Positions 16,725 to 26,632 are shown, counted from the stretch's first letter. The stretch: 64,000 nt of DNA from CAZIZT01 sp964544085 (GCA_964544085.1 CAZIZT010000007.1:1-64000), one strand, 5' to 3'. The notes: generated by a model from the letters alone, not told the origin. Numbers and translations are program-made.

Positions 16725-18185
16725 ATGAACGGCAGAAGCTTATTTGCCCGATTCGTACTTTTCCAGTTAATTGGCATAGTTATTCTTCTGACAATTTCTC
16801 TGATTGTTATTCATGCCCTACGAATGCGTACGGAAAGTAAACTCAAATATGAGCTTGCTGGACAGGCCAAGAACATCATAGATATTTATATCTCCAGCCT
16901 TGAGAAATCCCTTGAAAACATCATAAACAGCTACGCTGAGTGGACGAAACTCTACAGGAAAACCGTTAAAAACGATGTACGGTGGTTGAAAGAGACCATG
17001 GGCACAGACATCCAGATAAATTCTCAGTTTGCCTCTTACGGAATAATAGGCAAAAACGGGCAAATTATTTTCGGCAAAGATGTTATTCTTACCAAAAGTG
17101 AAAGAAAAAAACTGCTGCAGAAGATAAAAAAGCACTTCAAAATCTCATCCAAGATCAAGCACCCTCTCGTATTTTTCTGCACAAAAAACGGCAAATACTT
17201 CCTTGTTGCCGCAGCACCCCTATCCAGCGACACTGGCGTTGTTCTTTCATACATAACAATGTTTTTTGCCAAGGATATAAGCCATATATCCTCCACCATA
17301 CACAGATTTAACCATTTCTTAAGCGGCAGATGTTCCTCAACAAAGGTTACTGCGCTGTACGTCAAGCCTCTTTTAAACATCGACGAACAACCAATCGGAT
17401 ATATAGCGGTTGAGGCATCCAATGCGTTCTATACCTTTGTTAGCAGACTATCAGGTATAACCTACTATTTCATTGCGGGCGTCCTTGCATACTTTCTATT
17501 TACCGTGGCTGGTCTCTATATCTTCAGGAAGACCGTATTCAACGCATATCAAGGAATGCTCGAATGTTTGACACAGATAGGTATTACAGGCTCAACAACA
17601 TGCAGACACATTGACAGGTTATCGAAACGCAGCGATGAGCTGGGCGAGATAGCTCGCAAACTCAAAGAAATAACAGAAAGAATCAAGGATAGTATTGTAA
17701 GGGATCCACTCACGCGGTTATTCAACAGACGTTACTGTAGAGAATCGCTGAGCATGGCATTGGAGTGGGCAAAGAGATACGACAAGCCCTTAAGCATAGG
17801 CATGATAGATATAGATAATTTTAAACGGGTAAACGATACCTATGGACATCTGGTGGGCGATCAGGTGCTAATATGTCTCGCCCACAGACTAAAAAGGGTT
17901 CTGCGCAGGTCAGACTACCTATGCAGGGTGGGTGGCGAAGAGTTTGTTTTTGTTATGCCAGAAACAGATCTCGATACGGCATTCAAGGTAGCAGAGAGGC
18001 TGAGAAATGCCATTGAAACTTATGTATGCGAAACAACCTCCGGTGGTGTAAAGATCACAATCAGCATAGGTATAGCCACATCCACCAAAGACGACACCTA
18101 CGAAACACTGATTGTAAGAGCTGACAGAGCCCTTTATATGGCAAAGAGAATGGGCAAAAACAGAGTGTGCACCATCAGGGAGTAA
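16725..18185 (+). CDS. Membrane-bound diguanylate cyclase (CHASE4-like sensor + GGDEF)
   Basis: The 486-residue protein has an N-terminal membrane helix (about residues 9-29). A periplasmic domain of about 200 residues follows, with the CHASE4-like pattern (INSYAEWTKLYR, then FASYGIIGKNGQIIFGKD). A second helix lies near 247-267, then a HAMP-like linker (about 270-325) and a C-terminal GGDEF domain. The active site is GGEEF with the RxxD inhibitory site (RRSD) five residues before it, so it should make c-di-GMP with feedback. It stands alone between the carboxylase and nuo operons. It has the same output domain as the protein at 9241 but a different sensor. Confidence 0.88.
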   Translation: MNGRSLFARFVLFQLIGIVILLTISLIVIHALRMRTESKLKYELAGQAKNIIDIYISSLEKSLENIINSYAEWTKLYRKTVKNDVRWLKETMGTDIQINSQFASYGIIGKNGQIIFGKDVILTKSERKKLLQKIKKHFKISSKIKHPLVFFCTKNGKYFLVAAAPLSSDTGVVLSYITMFFAKDISHISSTIHRFNHFLSGRCSSTKVTALYVKPLLNIDEQPIGYIAVEASNAFYTFVSRLSGITYYFIAGVLAYFLFTVAGLYIFRKTVFNAYQGMLECLTQIGITGSTTCRHIDRLSKRSDELGEIARKLKEITERIKDSIVRDPLTRLFNRRYCRESLSMALEWAKRYDKPLSIGMIDIDNFKRVNDTYGHLVGDQVLICLAHRLKRVLRRSDYLCRVGGEEFVFVMPETDLDTAFKVAERLRNAIETYVCETTSGGVKITISIGIATSTKDDTYETLIVRADRALYMAKRMGKNRVCTIRE

Positions 18186-18313
18186 AAATTTTTTATTTTT
18201 CGTGGTTTATGACCTAAAAGCATATCTGACTTCAAGCCAGCAGGAATACATCGAATATATAGTTATCGCTTTAATATAGTTTTGTCTCTATTGGAACACT
18301 CTCATAATAGCTA

Positions 18314-18341
18314 TTGACATAAAATCTCATTGGTGTAGAAT
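18314..18341 (+). promoter_or_regulatory. Sigma-70 promoter for the nuo operon
   Basis: TTGACA (18314-18319), 16 bp, TAGAAT (18336-18341); start expected near 18348, about 48 nt before nuoA, whose ribosome site reads AAGGGGGTTGGAG. The rest of the 210-bp gap after 18185 is A+T-rich without further recognisable elements. Confidence 0.65.
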
Positions 18342-18395
18342 GCGGATGTGGCCCATAACTTGTGTTTAAGAAAATAATGTCAAGGGGGTTGGAGT

Positions 18396-18746
18396 ATGCT
18401 TGAATGGCTAACCGCCGGTTTGGTTGTAATCCTTGCTGCTTTGATCTTCGCTCTGATCCTTGTGCTTGCGTGGTATCTCTCCCCCAAAGGAAAGTACTAC
18501 GTCAAGTACCAGGTTTATGAGTGCGGTATCCTGCCCACACATGAGATCTCCAACTTCAATATCAGATTCTTCATCATTGCTATCCTGTTCACCCTTTTCG
18601 ATATTGAAGCAATATTTCTCTACCCGTGGGCTGTGGATTTCCAGCAGCTGGGGGTTATTGGTGTTGTCGAGATGTTCCTGTTTCTGTTCTTAGTTTTTAT
18701 CGGTTGGATTTATGCTTACAAGAAAGGAGCTTTAGAATGGCAGTAG
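18396..18746 (+). CDS. nuoA: Complex I subunit NuoA
   Basis: Small membrane subunit of NADH:quinone oxidoreductase-type complex I, next to the quinone cavity. The 116-residue product has three membrane helices and the conserved first loop with YECGI (the switching cysteine of subunit ND3). It also has the acidic second helix (ILFTLFDIEAIFLYPW). It opens the 11-gene operon and overlaps nuoB by ten bases. Confidence 0.95.
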   Translation: MLEWLTAGLVVILAALIFALILVLAWYLSPKGKYYVKYQVYECGILPTHEISNFNIRFFIIAILFTLFDIEAIFLYPWAVDFQQLGVIGVVEMFLFLFLVFIGWIYAYKKGALEWQ

Positions 18747-19216
18747 AGGTGCTGGGACCAAAAAATGTGGTGATCACAGCCAAACTCGACAAGCTCATAA
18801 GCTGGGGTAGGCGCTGGTCGTTCTGGCCACTTACCTTTGGTCTTGCCTGCTGCGCAATTGAGATGATGGCAACAGCCGCAAGCAGATTCGATATGGCACG
18901 AATAGGCGCAGAGGTCTACCGACCGTCACCGAGACACTCGGACGTAATGATAGTGGCTGGAACACTAACAAAAAAAATGGCACCTGTTCTGAGAAGACTC
19001 TACGACCAGATGCCACACCCCAAATGGGTAATATCGATGGGCAGCTGTGCCAACTCTGGAGGAATATTCGATACCTACAGTGTAACCCAGAGTGTTGATC
19101 TTGTGGTGCCTGTCGACATTTATGTGCCCGGATGCCCACCAACACCGGAAACACTCTACGATGCTCTGCTGAAGCTTCAGGATAAGGTGAGGAAAGGAGG
19201 TTCTTTGAATGCTTGA
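18737..19216 (+). CDS. nuoB: Complex I subunit NuoB (cluster N2)
   Basis: Peripheral-arm subunit carrying the last Fe-S cluster, N2, before quinone. The 159-residue product has the N2 ligands: the tandem cysteines in GLACCAIEMM, one in GSCANSGG and one in PGCPPTPE. I start it at ATG 18737 (after AAAGGAGC), which gives the normal N-terminus; a longer open frame upstream only overlaps nuoA. The nuoC start lies eight bases inside its end. Confidence 0.96.
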   Translation: MAVEVLGPKNVVITAKLDKLISWGRRWSFWPLTFGLACCAIEMMATAASRFDMARIGAEVYRPSPRHSDVMIVAGTLTKKMAPVLRRLYDQMPHPKWVISMGSCANSGGIFDTYSVTQSVDLVVPVDIYVPGCPPTPETLYDALLKLQDKVRKGGSLNA

Positions 19217-19748
19217 TAGCTCCGTAATTGATGCGTTAAAGGAGCGCTTTTCCGACGGCATCGTGGAAGTGACAAACTCGTCCGGTGACGACATAGTGAA
19301 GGTAAAGCGAGAGATTCTCCACGACGTACTTGCATTCTTGAAAAACGAAAAGGGCTTTGATTACCTGCTATTCATCACCGCTGTGGACTACCCAAAAAGG
19401 GAAAAGCGCTTTGATGTGGTATATCAGCTAAGATCAACCGCCACTTTCGATGAGATAAGGATCAAAGCTGAAGTAGGGATAGACGAAGAGGTGGAAAGCG
19501 CCACGGATCTATGGGTATCGGCGATAGGCGATGAGTGCGAGACGTATGACATGTTCGGAATCTGGTTCAAAAACCATAAAGGCGCCGGCGGCGAGAAGCT
19601 CAGAAGGGCCTTTATGCCGGATGATTGGAATGGCCATCCGCTCAGGAAGGAGTATCCATTGAAGGGAGACGAGTTCTCCGACAGGTGGCTTGATAAGTAC
19701 CTGCCTGAGGGCCAGCGTCATCAACCAGAACATACAAGGATGCCTTAG
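19209..19748 (+). CDS. nuoC: Complex I subunit NuoC
   Basis: 30-kDa-type subunit of the quinone-reducing module, separate from NuoD. It has 179 residues. The conserved block ERETYDMFG(I) is read here as ECETYDMFGI, followed by RRAFMPDDWNGHPLRKEYP, the family hallmark. It overlaps nuoB by eight bases (AGGAGG before it) and precedes nuoD by eight bases. Confidence 0.93.
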   Translation: MLDSSVIDALKERFSDGIVEVTNSSGDDIVKVKREILHDVLAFLKNEKGFDYLLFITAVDYPKREKRFDVVYQLRSTATFDEIRIKAEVGIDEEVESATDLWVSAIGDECETYDMFGIWFKNHKGAGGEKLRRAFMPDDWNGHPLRKEYPLKGDEFSDRWLDKYLPEGQRHQPEHTRMP

Positions 19749-19756
19749 GGGGTAAA

Positions 19757-20878
19757 ATGAGCAGTCCGGATATTAGAGTTGTAGAGTTGAATATGGGCCC
19801 CCAGCACCCATCGACCCACGGGGTGTTGAGGCTCATACTGCGCATTAATGGTGAGAAAATAGAGCATATATCGCCACGGGTGGGATACCTGCACAGAGGA
19901 ATTGAGAAGCTTGCTGAAAATATGACCTACCAGCAGTTTACTCCAGTAACCGACAGGCTGGATTACGTCTTCAGTATGAACAACAACCTTGGTTATGCAA
20001 TGGCTGTAGAGAAGCTGCTTGGTGTCGAGAACCAAATACCCGAAAGGGCTCAGTGGATAAGGGTTGTAGTAGCCGAGTTGGATAGAATAGCAAACCATCT
20101 CGTATGGCTTGGAACCCATGCGCTGGATATAGGCGCTATGACACCCTACTTTTACTGCCTCCGCGAAAGGGAAATGATACTGGACATGTTCGAAGAGATA
20201 AGCGGAGCGCGGTTGCTGTACAACTATGTGAGAATCGGTGGAGTGGCCAAGGATATAACCCCCAGATTCCTCGATATGCTTAAAGAGTTTCTCAAGATAT
20301 TTCCCGAAAGACACAAAGAGTACGATACACTACTCACAAAGAACCGCATCTGGATGAAAAGAACGAAAGACGTGGGTGTAATAAGCAAGGAGGAGGCCAT
20401 CAACTGGGGTCTTTCTGGTCCTTCCCTAAGAGGAAGTGGCTGGGAGTGGGATTTAAGAAAAAAGAGACCCTATCTTTTCTATTCAGACCTTGAATTTGAT
20501 GTGCCGTACTTCTCAGAAGGCGACGTGTATGCGCGCTACCTTGTAAGAATGGAAGAGATGCTTCAGAGCCACAGAATCTTGGAGCAATGCATGAAGAAGG
20601 TACCTGATGGTCCACACATCATGGATGAATTCAAAAAGGTGTCGAAACCGATTAAACCGCCTGCCGGTGAGGCTTATGGCTATTCAGAGGTACCAACAGG
20701 AGAGCTGGGATTCTACATAGTAAGCGAGGGCAAAAACAAGCCTTACAGAATGAAGATCAGAGCACCCTCGTTTCTTCATGCGTATGCTCTGCCGTTTGCT
20801 GCAAGGGGATATCTGATCTCGGATGTTGTTGCTATAATAGGAAGTTTCGATGTTGTGTTCGGTGAATGTGACAGGTAA
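19757..20878 (+). CDS. nuoD: Complex I subunit NuoD
   Basis: 49-kDa subunit that forms the quinone-binding pocket with NuoB. The 373-residue product has MGPQHPSTHGVLR near the N-terminus (quinone-site histidine), GYLHRGIEKL and the C-terminal DVVFGECDR. In most homologues I recall the end reads GE(V/I)DR, so the cysteine is a small oddity. It is slightly shorter than many relatives (about 390-410). Confidence 0.96.
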   Translation: MSSPDIRVVELNMGPQHPSTHGVLRLILRINGEKIEHISPRVGYLHRGIEKLAENMTYQQFTPVTDRLDYVFSMNNNLGYAMAVEKLLGVENQIPERAQWIRVVVAELDRIANHLVWLGTHALDIGAMTPYFYCLREREMILDMFEEISGARLLYNYVRIGGVAKDITPRFLDMLKEFLKIFPERHKEYDTLLTKNRIWMKRTKDVGVISKEEAINWGLSGPSLRGSGWEWDLRKKRPYLFYSDLEFDVPYFSEGDVYARYLVRMEEMLQSHRILEQCMKKVPDGPHIMDEFKKVSKPIKPPAGEAYGYSEVPTGELGFYIVSEGKNKPYRMKIRAPSFLHAYALPFAARGYLISDVVAIIGSFDVVFGECDR

Positions 20879-20890
20879 AGGGGTGAAAAT

Positions 20891-21901
20891 ATGTACGTTG
20901 TGATATGGGGAATAGTAAAGTTTATCGTGCTGCTTATACTCATAAGCCTGTATGTGCTATTCATGACCTGGTTTGACAGAAAGGTCATAGCGCGCATGCA
21001 AAACAGAATTGGGCCCAAACTCATCGGATTTCATGGCCTTTGGCAGCCGATAGCCGATACAATCAAGTCTTTCTGGAAAGAGGACGTTATACCCATGGGT
21101 GCCTACCGGGTTATGTTCTGGCTTGCCCCGGTGATATTTATCACAGCAGTGTTTGCTACAGCCTTTGTTATACCGTTTGCACCTCCAATAAAAACATCCC
21201 ATGGTCTGTTCCACTTTTCTGTGGTCCATGTTGATGTGGCGGTGCTATTTGTGTTTGCTTTCCTGGGACTAACATCCTTTGGCGTACTGTATGCCGGCAT
21301 AGCTTCCGGTGGCAGCAAATACCCTTACATCGGCGCTCAAAGGGAAGGCGCCCAGATGATAAGCTACGAGATAGTGCTTGCGCTCTCACTGCTTAACCCT
21401 ATTCTCATGAGCCATTCGCTGAGTTTTGAAAAGATTGTAGAGGCTCAGACACATCATCTCTGGTTTGTTTTCTATCAGCCGGTAGCATTTATCACCTATC
21501 TTATTGCCATGTTTGCCGTAGCAGCAAAGGTACCATTTGATCTACCAGAGGCTGAATCCGAGATATGCTGCGGCTACTTTGTCGAGTACTCAGGCATGAA
21601 AATGGGTCTTTTCCCGTTCGGGCAATACATAGCTGTTTTGGTGCTCTCTGCTATTATGGTCATCATGTTCCTTGGCGGATGGACAGGCCCCTTCTGGAAG
21701 GGGTGTTTCTTCGTTGGCTTGATATGGTACTGGATAAAGATCGCCTTCTTTATATTCCTGTTCACATGGGCATGGGCAACCTTCCCGCGCTACAGGTACG
21801 ACCAGCTTATGGATATAAGCTGGAAGATCCTTTTACCCATTGCTGTTTTAAACATTTTCTGGACGGGCTTTGCGCTGGCGATCGGCCTGCCCATCATCTA
21901 A
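20891..21901 (+). CDS. nuoH: Complex I subunit NuoH
   Basis: Membrane subunit that links the quinone cavity to the proton channels. It has 336 residues and about eight helices. Family motifs are DRKVIARMQNRIGP near the N-terminus, the charged loop GGSKYPYIGAQREGAQMISYE and FDLPEAESE, which carries the acidic quinone-cavity loop. Preceded by AAAGGGGTG and followed by nuoI after 14 bases. Confidence 0.96.
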   Translation: MYVVIWGIVKFIVLLILISLYVLFMTWFDRKVIARMQNRIGPKLIGFHGLWQPIADTIKSFWKEDVIPMGAYRVMFWLAPVIFITAVFATAFVIPFAPPIKTSHGLFHFSVVHVDVAVLFVFAFLGLTSFGVLYAGIASGGSKYPYIGAQREGAQMISYEIVLALSLLNPILMSHSLSFEKIVEAQTHHLWFVFYQPVAFITYLIAMFAVAAKVPFDLPEAESEICCGYFVEYSGMKMGLFPFGQYIAVLVLSAIMVIMFLGGWTGPFWKGCFFVGLIWYWIKIAFFIFLFTWAWATFPRYRYDQLMDISWKILLPIAVLNIFWTGFALAIGLPII

Positions 21902-21915
21902 CAGGAGGTTAGAAA

Positions 21916-22329
21916 ATGCTCTTTAACGATTTCAGGAAGGGGCTTTCCGTAACATTCAAGTACCTGTTCAAAAAACCCGTTACGGAGAACTACCCTTACG
22001 AAAAGATAAAGATGCCTCAACGGGCTCGCTGGCTGCACCACTTCAACCCAAAGAAGTGCATAATGTGCAAGCTGTGTGAAAACATCTGTCCGCCAAAGTG
22101 TATATACATGACCGTTGTAAAAAACGAGGAGGGCAAACGAGAGCTTAAAGGTTACGACATCAGGATAGATAGGTGCATTTTCTGCGGCCTGTGCACAGAG
22201 GTTTGTCCAACAAAAGCCATTACAATGACGGATGTTCACGAGTTTGCGGACAAAGACAGAAAGAACTTTCATTTCAACATGGAGCAGCTCTCAAAGGTCG
22301 GTCAAGAAGAAGAGAAAAAGGTGGGGTAG
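21916..22329 (+). CDS. nuoI: Complex I subunit NuoI (two [4Fe-4S])
   Basis: Peripheral-arm ferredoxin-like subunit carrying clusters N6a and N6b. The 137-residue protein has two CxxCxxCxxxCP motifs: CIMCKLCENICP (about residue 53) and CIFCGLCTEVCP (about 87). With NuoE, NuoF and NuoG absent, this subunit may be the entry point for an external donor such as ferredoxin. AGGAGG precedes the start. Confidence 0.96.
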   Translation: MLFNDFRKGLSVTFKYLFKKPVTENYPYEKIKMPQRARWLHHFNPKKCIMCKLCENICPPKCIYMTVVKNEEGKRELKGYDIRIDRCIFCGLCTEVCPTKAITMTDVHEFADKDRKNFHFNMEQLSKVGQEEEKKVG

Positions 22330-22331
22330 TC

Positions 22332-22844
22332 ATGGCAGTAATTATGTTTTTCATATTATCGGTCACAACCATCGCAGGGGCTCTGGGCACGGTTGTATCG
22401 AGAAATGCCTACGCAAGCGCCCTGTGGATGATTACAGCCTTCGTGGGCATGGCAGGGCTCTTTGTGATGCTGAGCGCTCCCTTTGTTGCCATGCTCCAGA
22501 TCATCGTCTATGCCGGAGCTATAGCGGTGCTCATTCTGTTTGTAATGATGCTCATGGACAGAAGGGTACTGAGCAACCGTTATCGCTTTAATCCCCAGTA
22601 CTTCTGGGGCGTTATCTTCGCCGCTGGCATATTTGCCGACATAGCTGTACTGGCTTTTAAGCTCAAAATAAATCTGGCAAACGCTGGCAAGAACCTGGCA
22701 GTAAACGGTAGCAATACACAGATGGTTGGAGAGGTGCTCTTTAAGCACTATTTGCTGCCGTTTGAGATCATAGCAATCGTGCTATTGATAGCTCTGATCG
22801 GCGCCATTGTGCTCACTAACAAAAAGAGTGAGGAGGCAGAGTAA
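22332..22844 (+). CDS. nuoJ: Complex I subunit NuoJ
   Basis: Five-helix membrane subunit (ND6 type) of 170 residues. The conserved third-helix region reads IVYAGAIAVLILFVMML, containing the pi-bulge glycines. I start it at ATG 22332, two bases after the nuoI stop and behind AAAAGGTGGGG. The stop overlaps the nuoK ATG by one base. Confidence 0.93.
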   Translation: MAVIMFFILSVTTIAGALGTVVSRNAYASALWMITAFVGMAGLFVMLSAPFVAMLQIIVYAGAIAVLILFVMMLMDRRVLSNRYRFNPQYFWGVIFAAGIFADIAVLAFKLKINLANAGKNLAVNGSNTQMVGEVLFKHYLLPFEIIAIVLLIALIGAIVLTNKKSEEAE

Positions 22845-23140
22845 TGTTTACGGCGTATCTAATTGTCTCGGCGCTGATATTTTCGATTGGTGCAGCCGGG
22901 GTTATGATGAGAAGAAACTTTTTAGTCATACTGATGTCGCTTGAGGTTATGCTTAACGGTGCTGCTTTGATGCTGATTGTCTTTGCTTATTACATAGGCA
23001 ATGTCTCCGGTCAGGTAATGTTCATATTCGTTGCGGCTGTTGCAGCATCGGAAACAGCTATAGGACTTGCCGTAGCCATCATGATGTACCGAAAGAAGGG
23101 AAGCATAGATATAAACGACTTCTCCATGCTAAAGAAATAA
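22844..23140 (+). CDS. nuoK: Complex I subunit NuoK
   Basis: Three-helix membrane subunit (ND4L type) of 98 residues. The two buried proton-path glutamates are kept, in LMSLEVMLNG and in ASETAIGLA. The start overlaps the nuoJ stop (TAATG). Confidence 0.95.
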   Translation: MFTAYLIVSALIFSIGAAGVMMRRNFLVILMSLEVMLNGAALMLIVFAYYIGNVSGQVMFIFVAAVAASETAIGLAVAIMMYRKKGSIDINDFSMLKK

Positions 23141-23155
23141 AGAGGGGAATTAACG

Positions 23156-25045
23156 ATGAATGTAGTTCTACTGTTCGTTGTCCTTGCACCTTTAATAGGC
23201 TTTCTGATCAACGGACTTTTCGGCAAATGGACCAAGCCTTATGCTGGTGTGATTGCATCTGCGGCGCTTGCTACCTCATTTATCCTGGGTCTATTCCCGA
23301 TAGCGTCCGTACTGAGCGGACACGTTGTGGAGTTCAACTACTTCACCTGGTTGCCGTTCAAGGAGGTAAGTGTACCCTTCGGCTTAAGGGTTGATGCCCT
23401 GAGTGCCGTAATGCTGTTTGTGGTAACATTCGTCTCCACCATGATACACATATACTCCATCGGCTACATGGCGGGAGACAGGGGTTACTCTCGATATTTT
23501 GCCTATCTCAACCTATTCGTCGCATCGATGCTGTTGCTTGTGCTGGGCAACAACTACCTGCTGATGTTTGTCGGTTGGGAAGGCGTCGGTCTCTGTTCCT
23601 ACTTGCTCATCGGATTCTGGTACGAAAAAGATACGGCTTCCGATGCCGGCGAAAAGGCGTTTGTAGTAAACCGAATAGGTGATGCCGGCTTCATTATCGG
23701 TATCCTGTTCATCATATACCATTTTGGTAGTGTCACTTATGCTGATATCTTCCCGCGTGCGCATCAGGTACTTTCAACCACAGCAGCAACCACCATCGGC
23801 CTGTTTCTGTTCCTTGGTGCTGTTGGAAAATCAGCCCAGTTCCCATTGTACATCTGGCTAACGGACGCTATGGAAGGTCCTACACCGGTCTCATCGTTGA
23901 TCCATGCAGCAACAATGGTAACAGCCGGTGTCTACATGGTTGCAAGATCAAACGCTATCTATTCACTCGCACCTGTAGCTCAGGAAGTAGTGGCAACAAT
24001 AGGTGCATTTACGGCGTTTTATGCAGCCACAATGGCACTGACGCATAAAGACATCAAGCGCATACTTGCATACTCCACACTTTCCCAGCTTGGTTACATG
24101 TTTATAGGTGTTGGGGTGGGTGCCTACTGGACAGGTATGTTCCACCTTATGACACACGCATTCTTCAAGGGATTGCTGTTCCTTGGAGCAGGTGCTGTTA
24201 TGCATGCAATGCGTGGTTTGTTGTCCATAGACCTGATGGGAAACCTAAAGAAATACATGCCACAGACCGCCATACTGATGATCATAGCCTCGCTTGCAAT
24301 CAGTGGCATACCACCTTTTGCGGGATTCTTTTCCAAAGATGCAATTCTTGCCAACGCCCTTGAAATGGGCCATCCCTATATCTGGATCGTGGGTGAAATA
24401 ACAGCATTCATGACGGCATTCTATATGTTCCGCTTTGTTTTTACAGCCTTTTTTGGAGAGGAGAAGGTAGAGGGGCTATATCACGATCTGCACACACATG
24501 AGGCTCCGCCGGTGATGACCATTCCGATGTGGGTACTTGGCATAATGTCCATAATTGGTGGGCTTGTTGGACTACATATCGGCAACGGTATTCCCTTCGA
24601 AGAGCTCGTCACCCGCGTTGCACCCAATACACCGGTTCCAAGAGCCGATTATCCTGAGTGGCTACTAATTCTTGTATCGGTAACAATGGGACTTTCCGGT
24701 ATATTTGCAGCCTGGGCAATATACATCAAGAAGATTATCACGGCAGAGAAGATAGCCAACACCTTCAAACCTATATACACGCTGCTTGCCAATACGTATT
24801 ATGTTGATGAGTTCGTTTATTGCTGCATAGTAAAGCCATTCTGGTGGATCTCAACCAATTTCCTGTGGAAAATCGTGGATGTTGAGATTATCGATAAAGG
24901 CGGCGTCGATGGTACCGGCTGGCTCGCCGGCAGGGTGGGCTACATCCTGCGCTTCATCCAGACCGGCTTTGTAAACAACTATGCGTACTGGATTAGCCTT
25001 GGCATGATAATCTTAAGCGGCTGGTACATTGTTAAAATCATCTAA
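23156..25045 (+). CDS. nuoL: Complex I proton-pump subunit NuoL
   Basis: Antiporter-like distal pump subunit of 629 residues, with the long lateral helix near the C-terminus. Pump-channel motifs are present: the fifth-helix glutamate (FVGWEGVGLCSYLLIGFW), the central lysine-helix region (GKSAQFPLYIWLTDAMEGPTP, with HAATMVTAGVYMVAR after it) and HKDIKRILAYSTLSQLGYM. Complete, with AGGGGAA before the ATG. Confidence 0.96.
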   Translation: MNVVLLFVVLAPLIGFLINGLFGKWTKPYAGVIASAALATSFILGLFPIASVLSGHVVEFNYFTWLPFKEVSVPFGLRVDALSAVMLFVVTFVSTMIHIYSIGYMAGDRGYSRYFAYLNLFVASMLLLVLGNNYLLMFVGWEGVGLCSYLLIGFWYEKDTASDAGEKAFVVNRIGDAGFIIGILFIIYHFGSVTYADIFPRAHQVLSTTAATTIGLFLFLGAVGKSAQFPLYIWLTDAMEGPTPVSSLIHAATMVTAGVYMVARSNAIYSLAPVAQEVVATIGAFTAFYAATMALTHKDIKRILAYSTLSQLGYMFIGVGVGAYWTGMFHLMTHAFFKGLLFLGAGAVMHAMRGLLSIDLMGNLKKYMPQTAILMIIASLAISGIPPFAGFFSKDAILANALEMGHPYIWIVGEITAFMTAFYMFRFVFTAFFGEEKVEGLYHDLHTHEAPPVMTIPMWVLGIMSIIGGLVGLHIGNGIPFEELVTRVAPNTPVPRADYPEWLLILVSVTMGLSGIFAAWAIYIKKIITAEKIANTFKPIYTLLANTYYVDEFVYCCIVKPFWWISTNFLWKIVDVEIIDKGGVDGTGWLAGRVGYILRFIQTGFVNNYAYWISLGMIILSGWYIVKII

Positions 25046-25060
25046 CAAAGTAGAGGAGTT

Positions 25061-26626
25061 TTGGGTATGAACGAGCTTCACTTTCCCATCCTTTCGTTAA
25101 TAACGTTTTTACCTCTTCTGGGCGCCATTTTCGTGGCGTTTATCGACGAGAAACACGAAGAATTAATCAAGTGGGTGACCTTCGTCATCCTGCTTCTGGA
25201 TTTCATAATATCGATTCCGCTGTTCTTTGTATTCAACCCATCCACATATCATATGCAGTTTGTGGAGCGCATTCCCTGGATCAAAACCTTAGGGTTCCAG
25301 TATTATCTGGGCGTGGATGGAATCAGCCTGTTTCTTGTGCTATTGACAACATTCCTTACACCGATAGCTCAGCTGTCCACCTGGAAAGCCATCGATAAAA
25401 AAGTAAAACTATTCAATATCACGCTGCTGCTCATGCAAACAGGCATGCTGGGCGTTTTTGTCTCTTTAGACATCTTTCTGTTCTACGTCTTCTGGGAAGT
25501 ACAGCTGATACCTATGTACCTGATGATAGGTATCTGGGGTGGCCCCAACAGGGTTTTTGCCACAATGAAGTTCTTTCTCTACACCTTTGCTGGAAGCGTC
25601 CTGATGCTTGTGGCTATCATGGCATTGTACTTCCTGCACCACAGCGTAACAGGCACCTACACATCCGATATGGTTAAACTGATGGCAACACCACTGCCAG
25701 CCCACCTGCAACTGTGGCTCTTCTTAGCTTTCTTTATTGCGTTCGCAATAAAGGTTCCGATGTGGCCCTTCCATACATGGCTTCCATGGGCACACGTCGA
25801 AGCACCAACGGCTGGTTCTGTCATACTGGCTGGCATTCTGTTGAAGATGGGCACATACGGCTTCTTGAGATTCAATCTGCCGATGTTCCCTGATATGACG
25901 CACGCTTTTGCCATTCTCATTATCGTGCTTGCAATTATAGGTATTTTCTACGGCGCATTTGTCGCCATGGTTCAGCCCGACATAAAGAAACTGGTGGCAT
26001 ACTCCTCGGTCTCCCACCTGGGTTACTCCATGCTGGGTATGTTCGCTCTGACACAGGCAGGTGTGGAGGGTTCGATACTGCAGATGCTCAACCACGGTAT
26101 TTCAACAGGCGCACTGTTCCTCGTGGTGGGCATCATTTACGAAAGAAGACACACAAGGCTTATCTCCGAATATGGAGGGCTTGCCGCACTGATGCCCGTC
26201 TTTGCCACGTTCTTCATGATTTTCACACTCTCATCCATAGCTGTGCCTGGCACCAATGGTTTTGTGGGCGAGTTCATGATCCTGCTGGGCGCATTCCTTG
26301 CCAAACACATCTACGGCATTATCGTTGCCTTCGGCGGTCTCTTCTCAGCTGTTTACATGCTAACGATGTATAAACGCGTCTTTTTCTACAAGGTTACCAA
26401 CCCGAAAAACCTTGGCTTGCCGGACATGAACTTAAGGGAGTGGATATACATGGCACCGCTTGTGGTGTTCGTCTTCTGGATAGGATTGTATCCAGGGGCG
26501 TTTCTCTCCAAGATGCGGGTCTCTGTTGAACACCTGATAAAGCAGGCAAATCGCACTGCCGCCGTCACCACAATCAAAGGCGAGCAGGCAAGAATCGTAA
26601 AAACCGTAGTGGTCAAGAAAGGTTAA
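25061..26626 (+). CDS. nuoM: Complex I proton-pump subunit NuoM
   Basis: Second antiporter-like pump subunit, 521 residues and about 14 helices. Seen are FYVFWEVQLIPMYLMIG with the channel glutamate, AIKVPMWPFHTWLPWAHVEAPT with the channel lysine, and QPDIKKLVAYSSVSHLGY. The tail beyond residue 490 is short and basic. Adjacent to nuoN with six bases between. Confidence 0.96.
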   Translation: MGMNELHFPILSLITFLPLLGAIFVAFIDEKHEELIKWVTFVILLLDFIISIPLFFVFNPSTYHMQFVERIPWIKTLGFQYYLGVDGISLFLVLLTTFLTPIAQLSTWKAIDKKVKLFNITLLLMQTGMLGVFVSLDIFLFYVFWEVQLIPMYLMIGIWGGPNRVFATMKFFLYTFAGSVLMLVAIMALYFLHHSVTGTYTSDMVKLMATPLPAHLQLWLFLAFFIAFAIKVPMWPFHTWLPWAHVEAPTAGSVILAGILLKMGTYGFLRFNLPMFPDMTHAFAILIIVLAIIGIFYGAFVAMVQPDIKKLVAYSSVSHLGYSMLGMFALTQAGVEGSILQMLNHGISTGALFLVVGIIYERRHTRLISEYGGLAALMPVFATFFMIFTLSSIAVPGTNGFVGEFMILLGAFLAKHIYGIIVAFGGLFSAVYMLTMYKRVFFYKVTNPKNLGLPDMNLREWIYMAPLVVFVFWIGLYPGAFLSKMRVSVEHLIKQANRTAAVTTIKGEQARIVKTVVVKKG

Positions 26627-26632
26627 AGGGGA

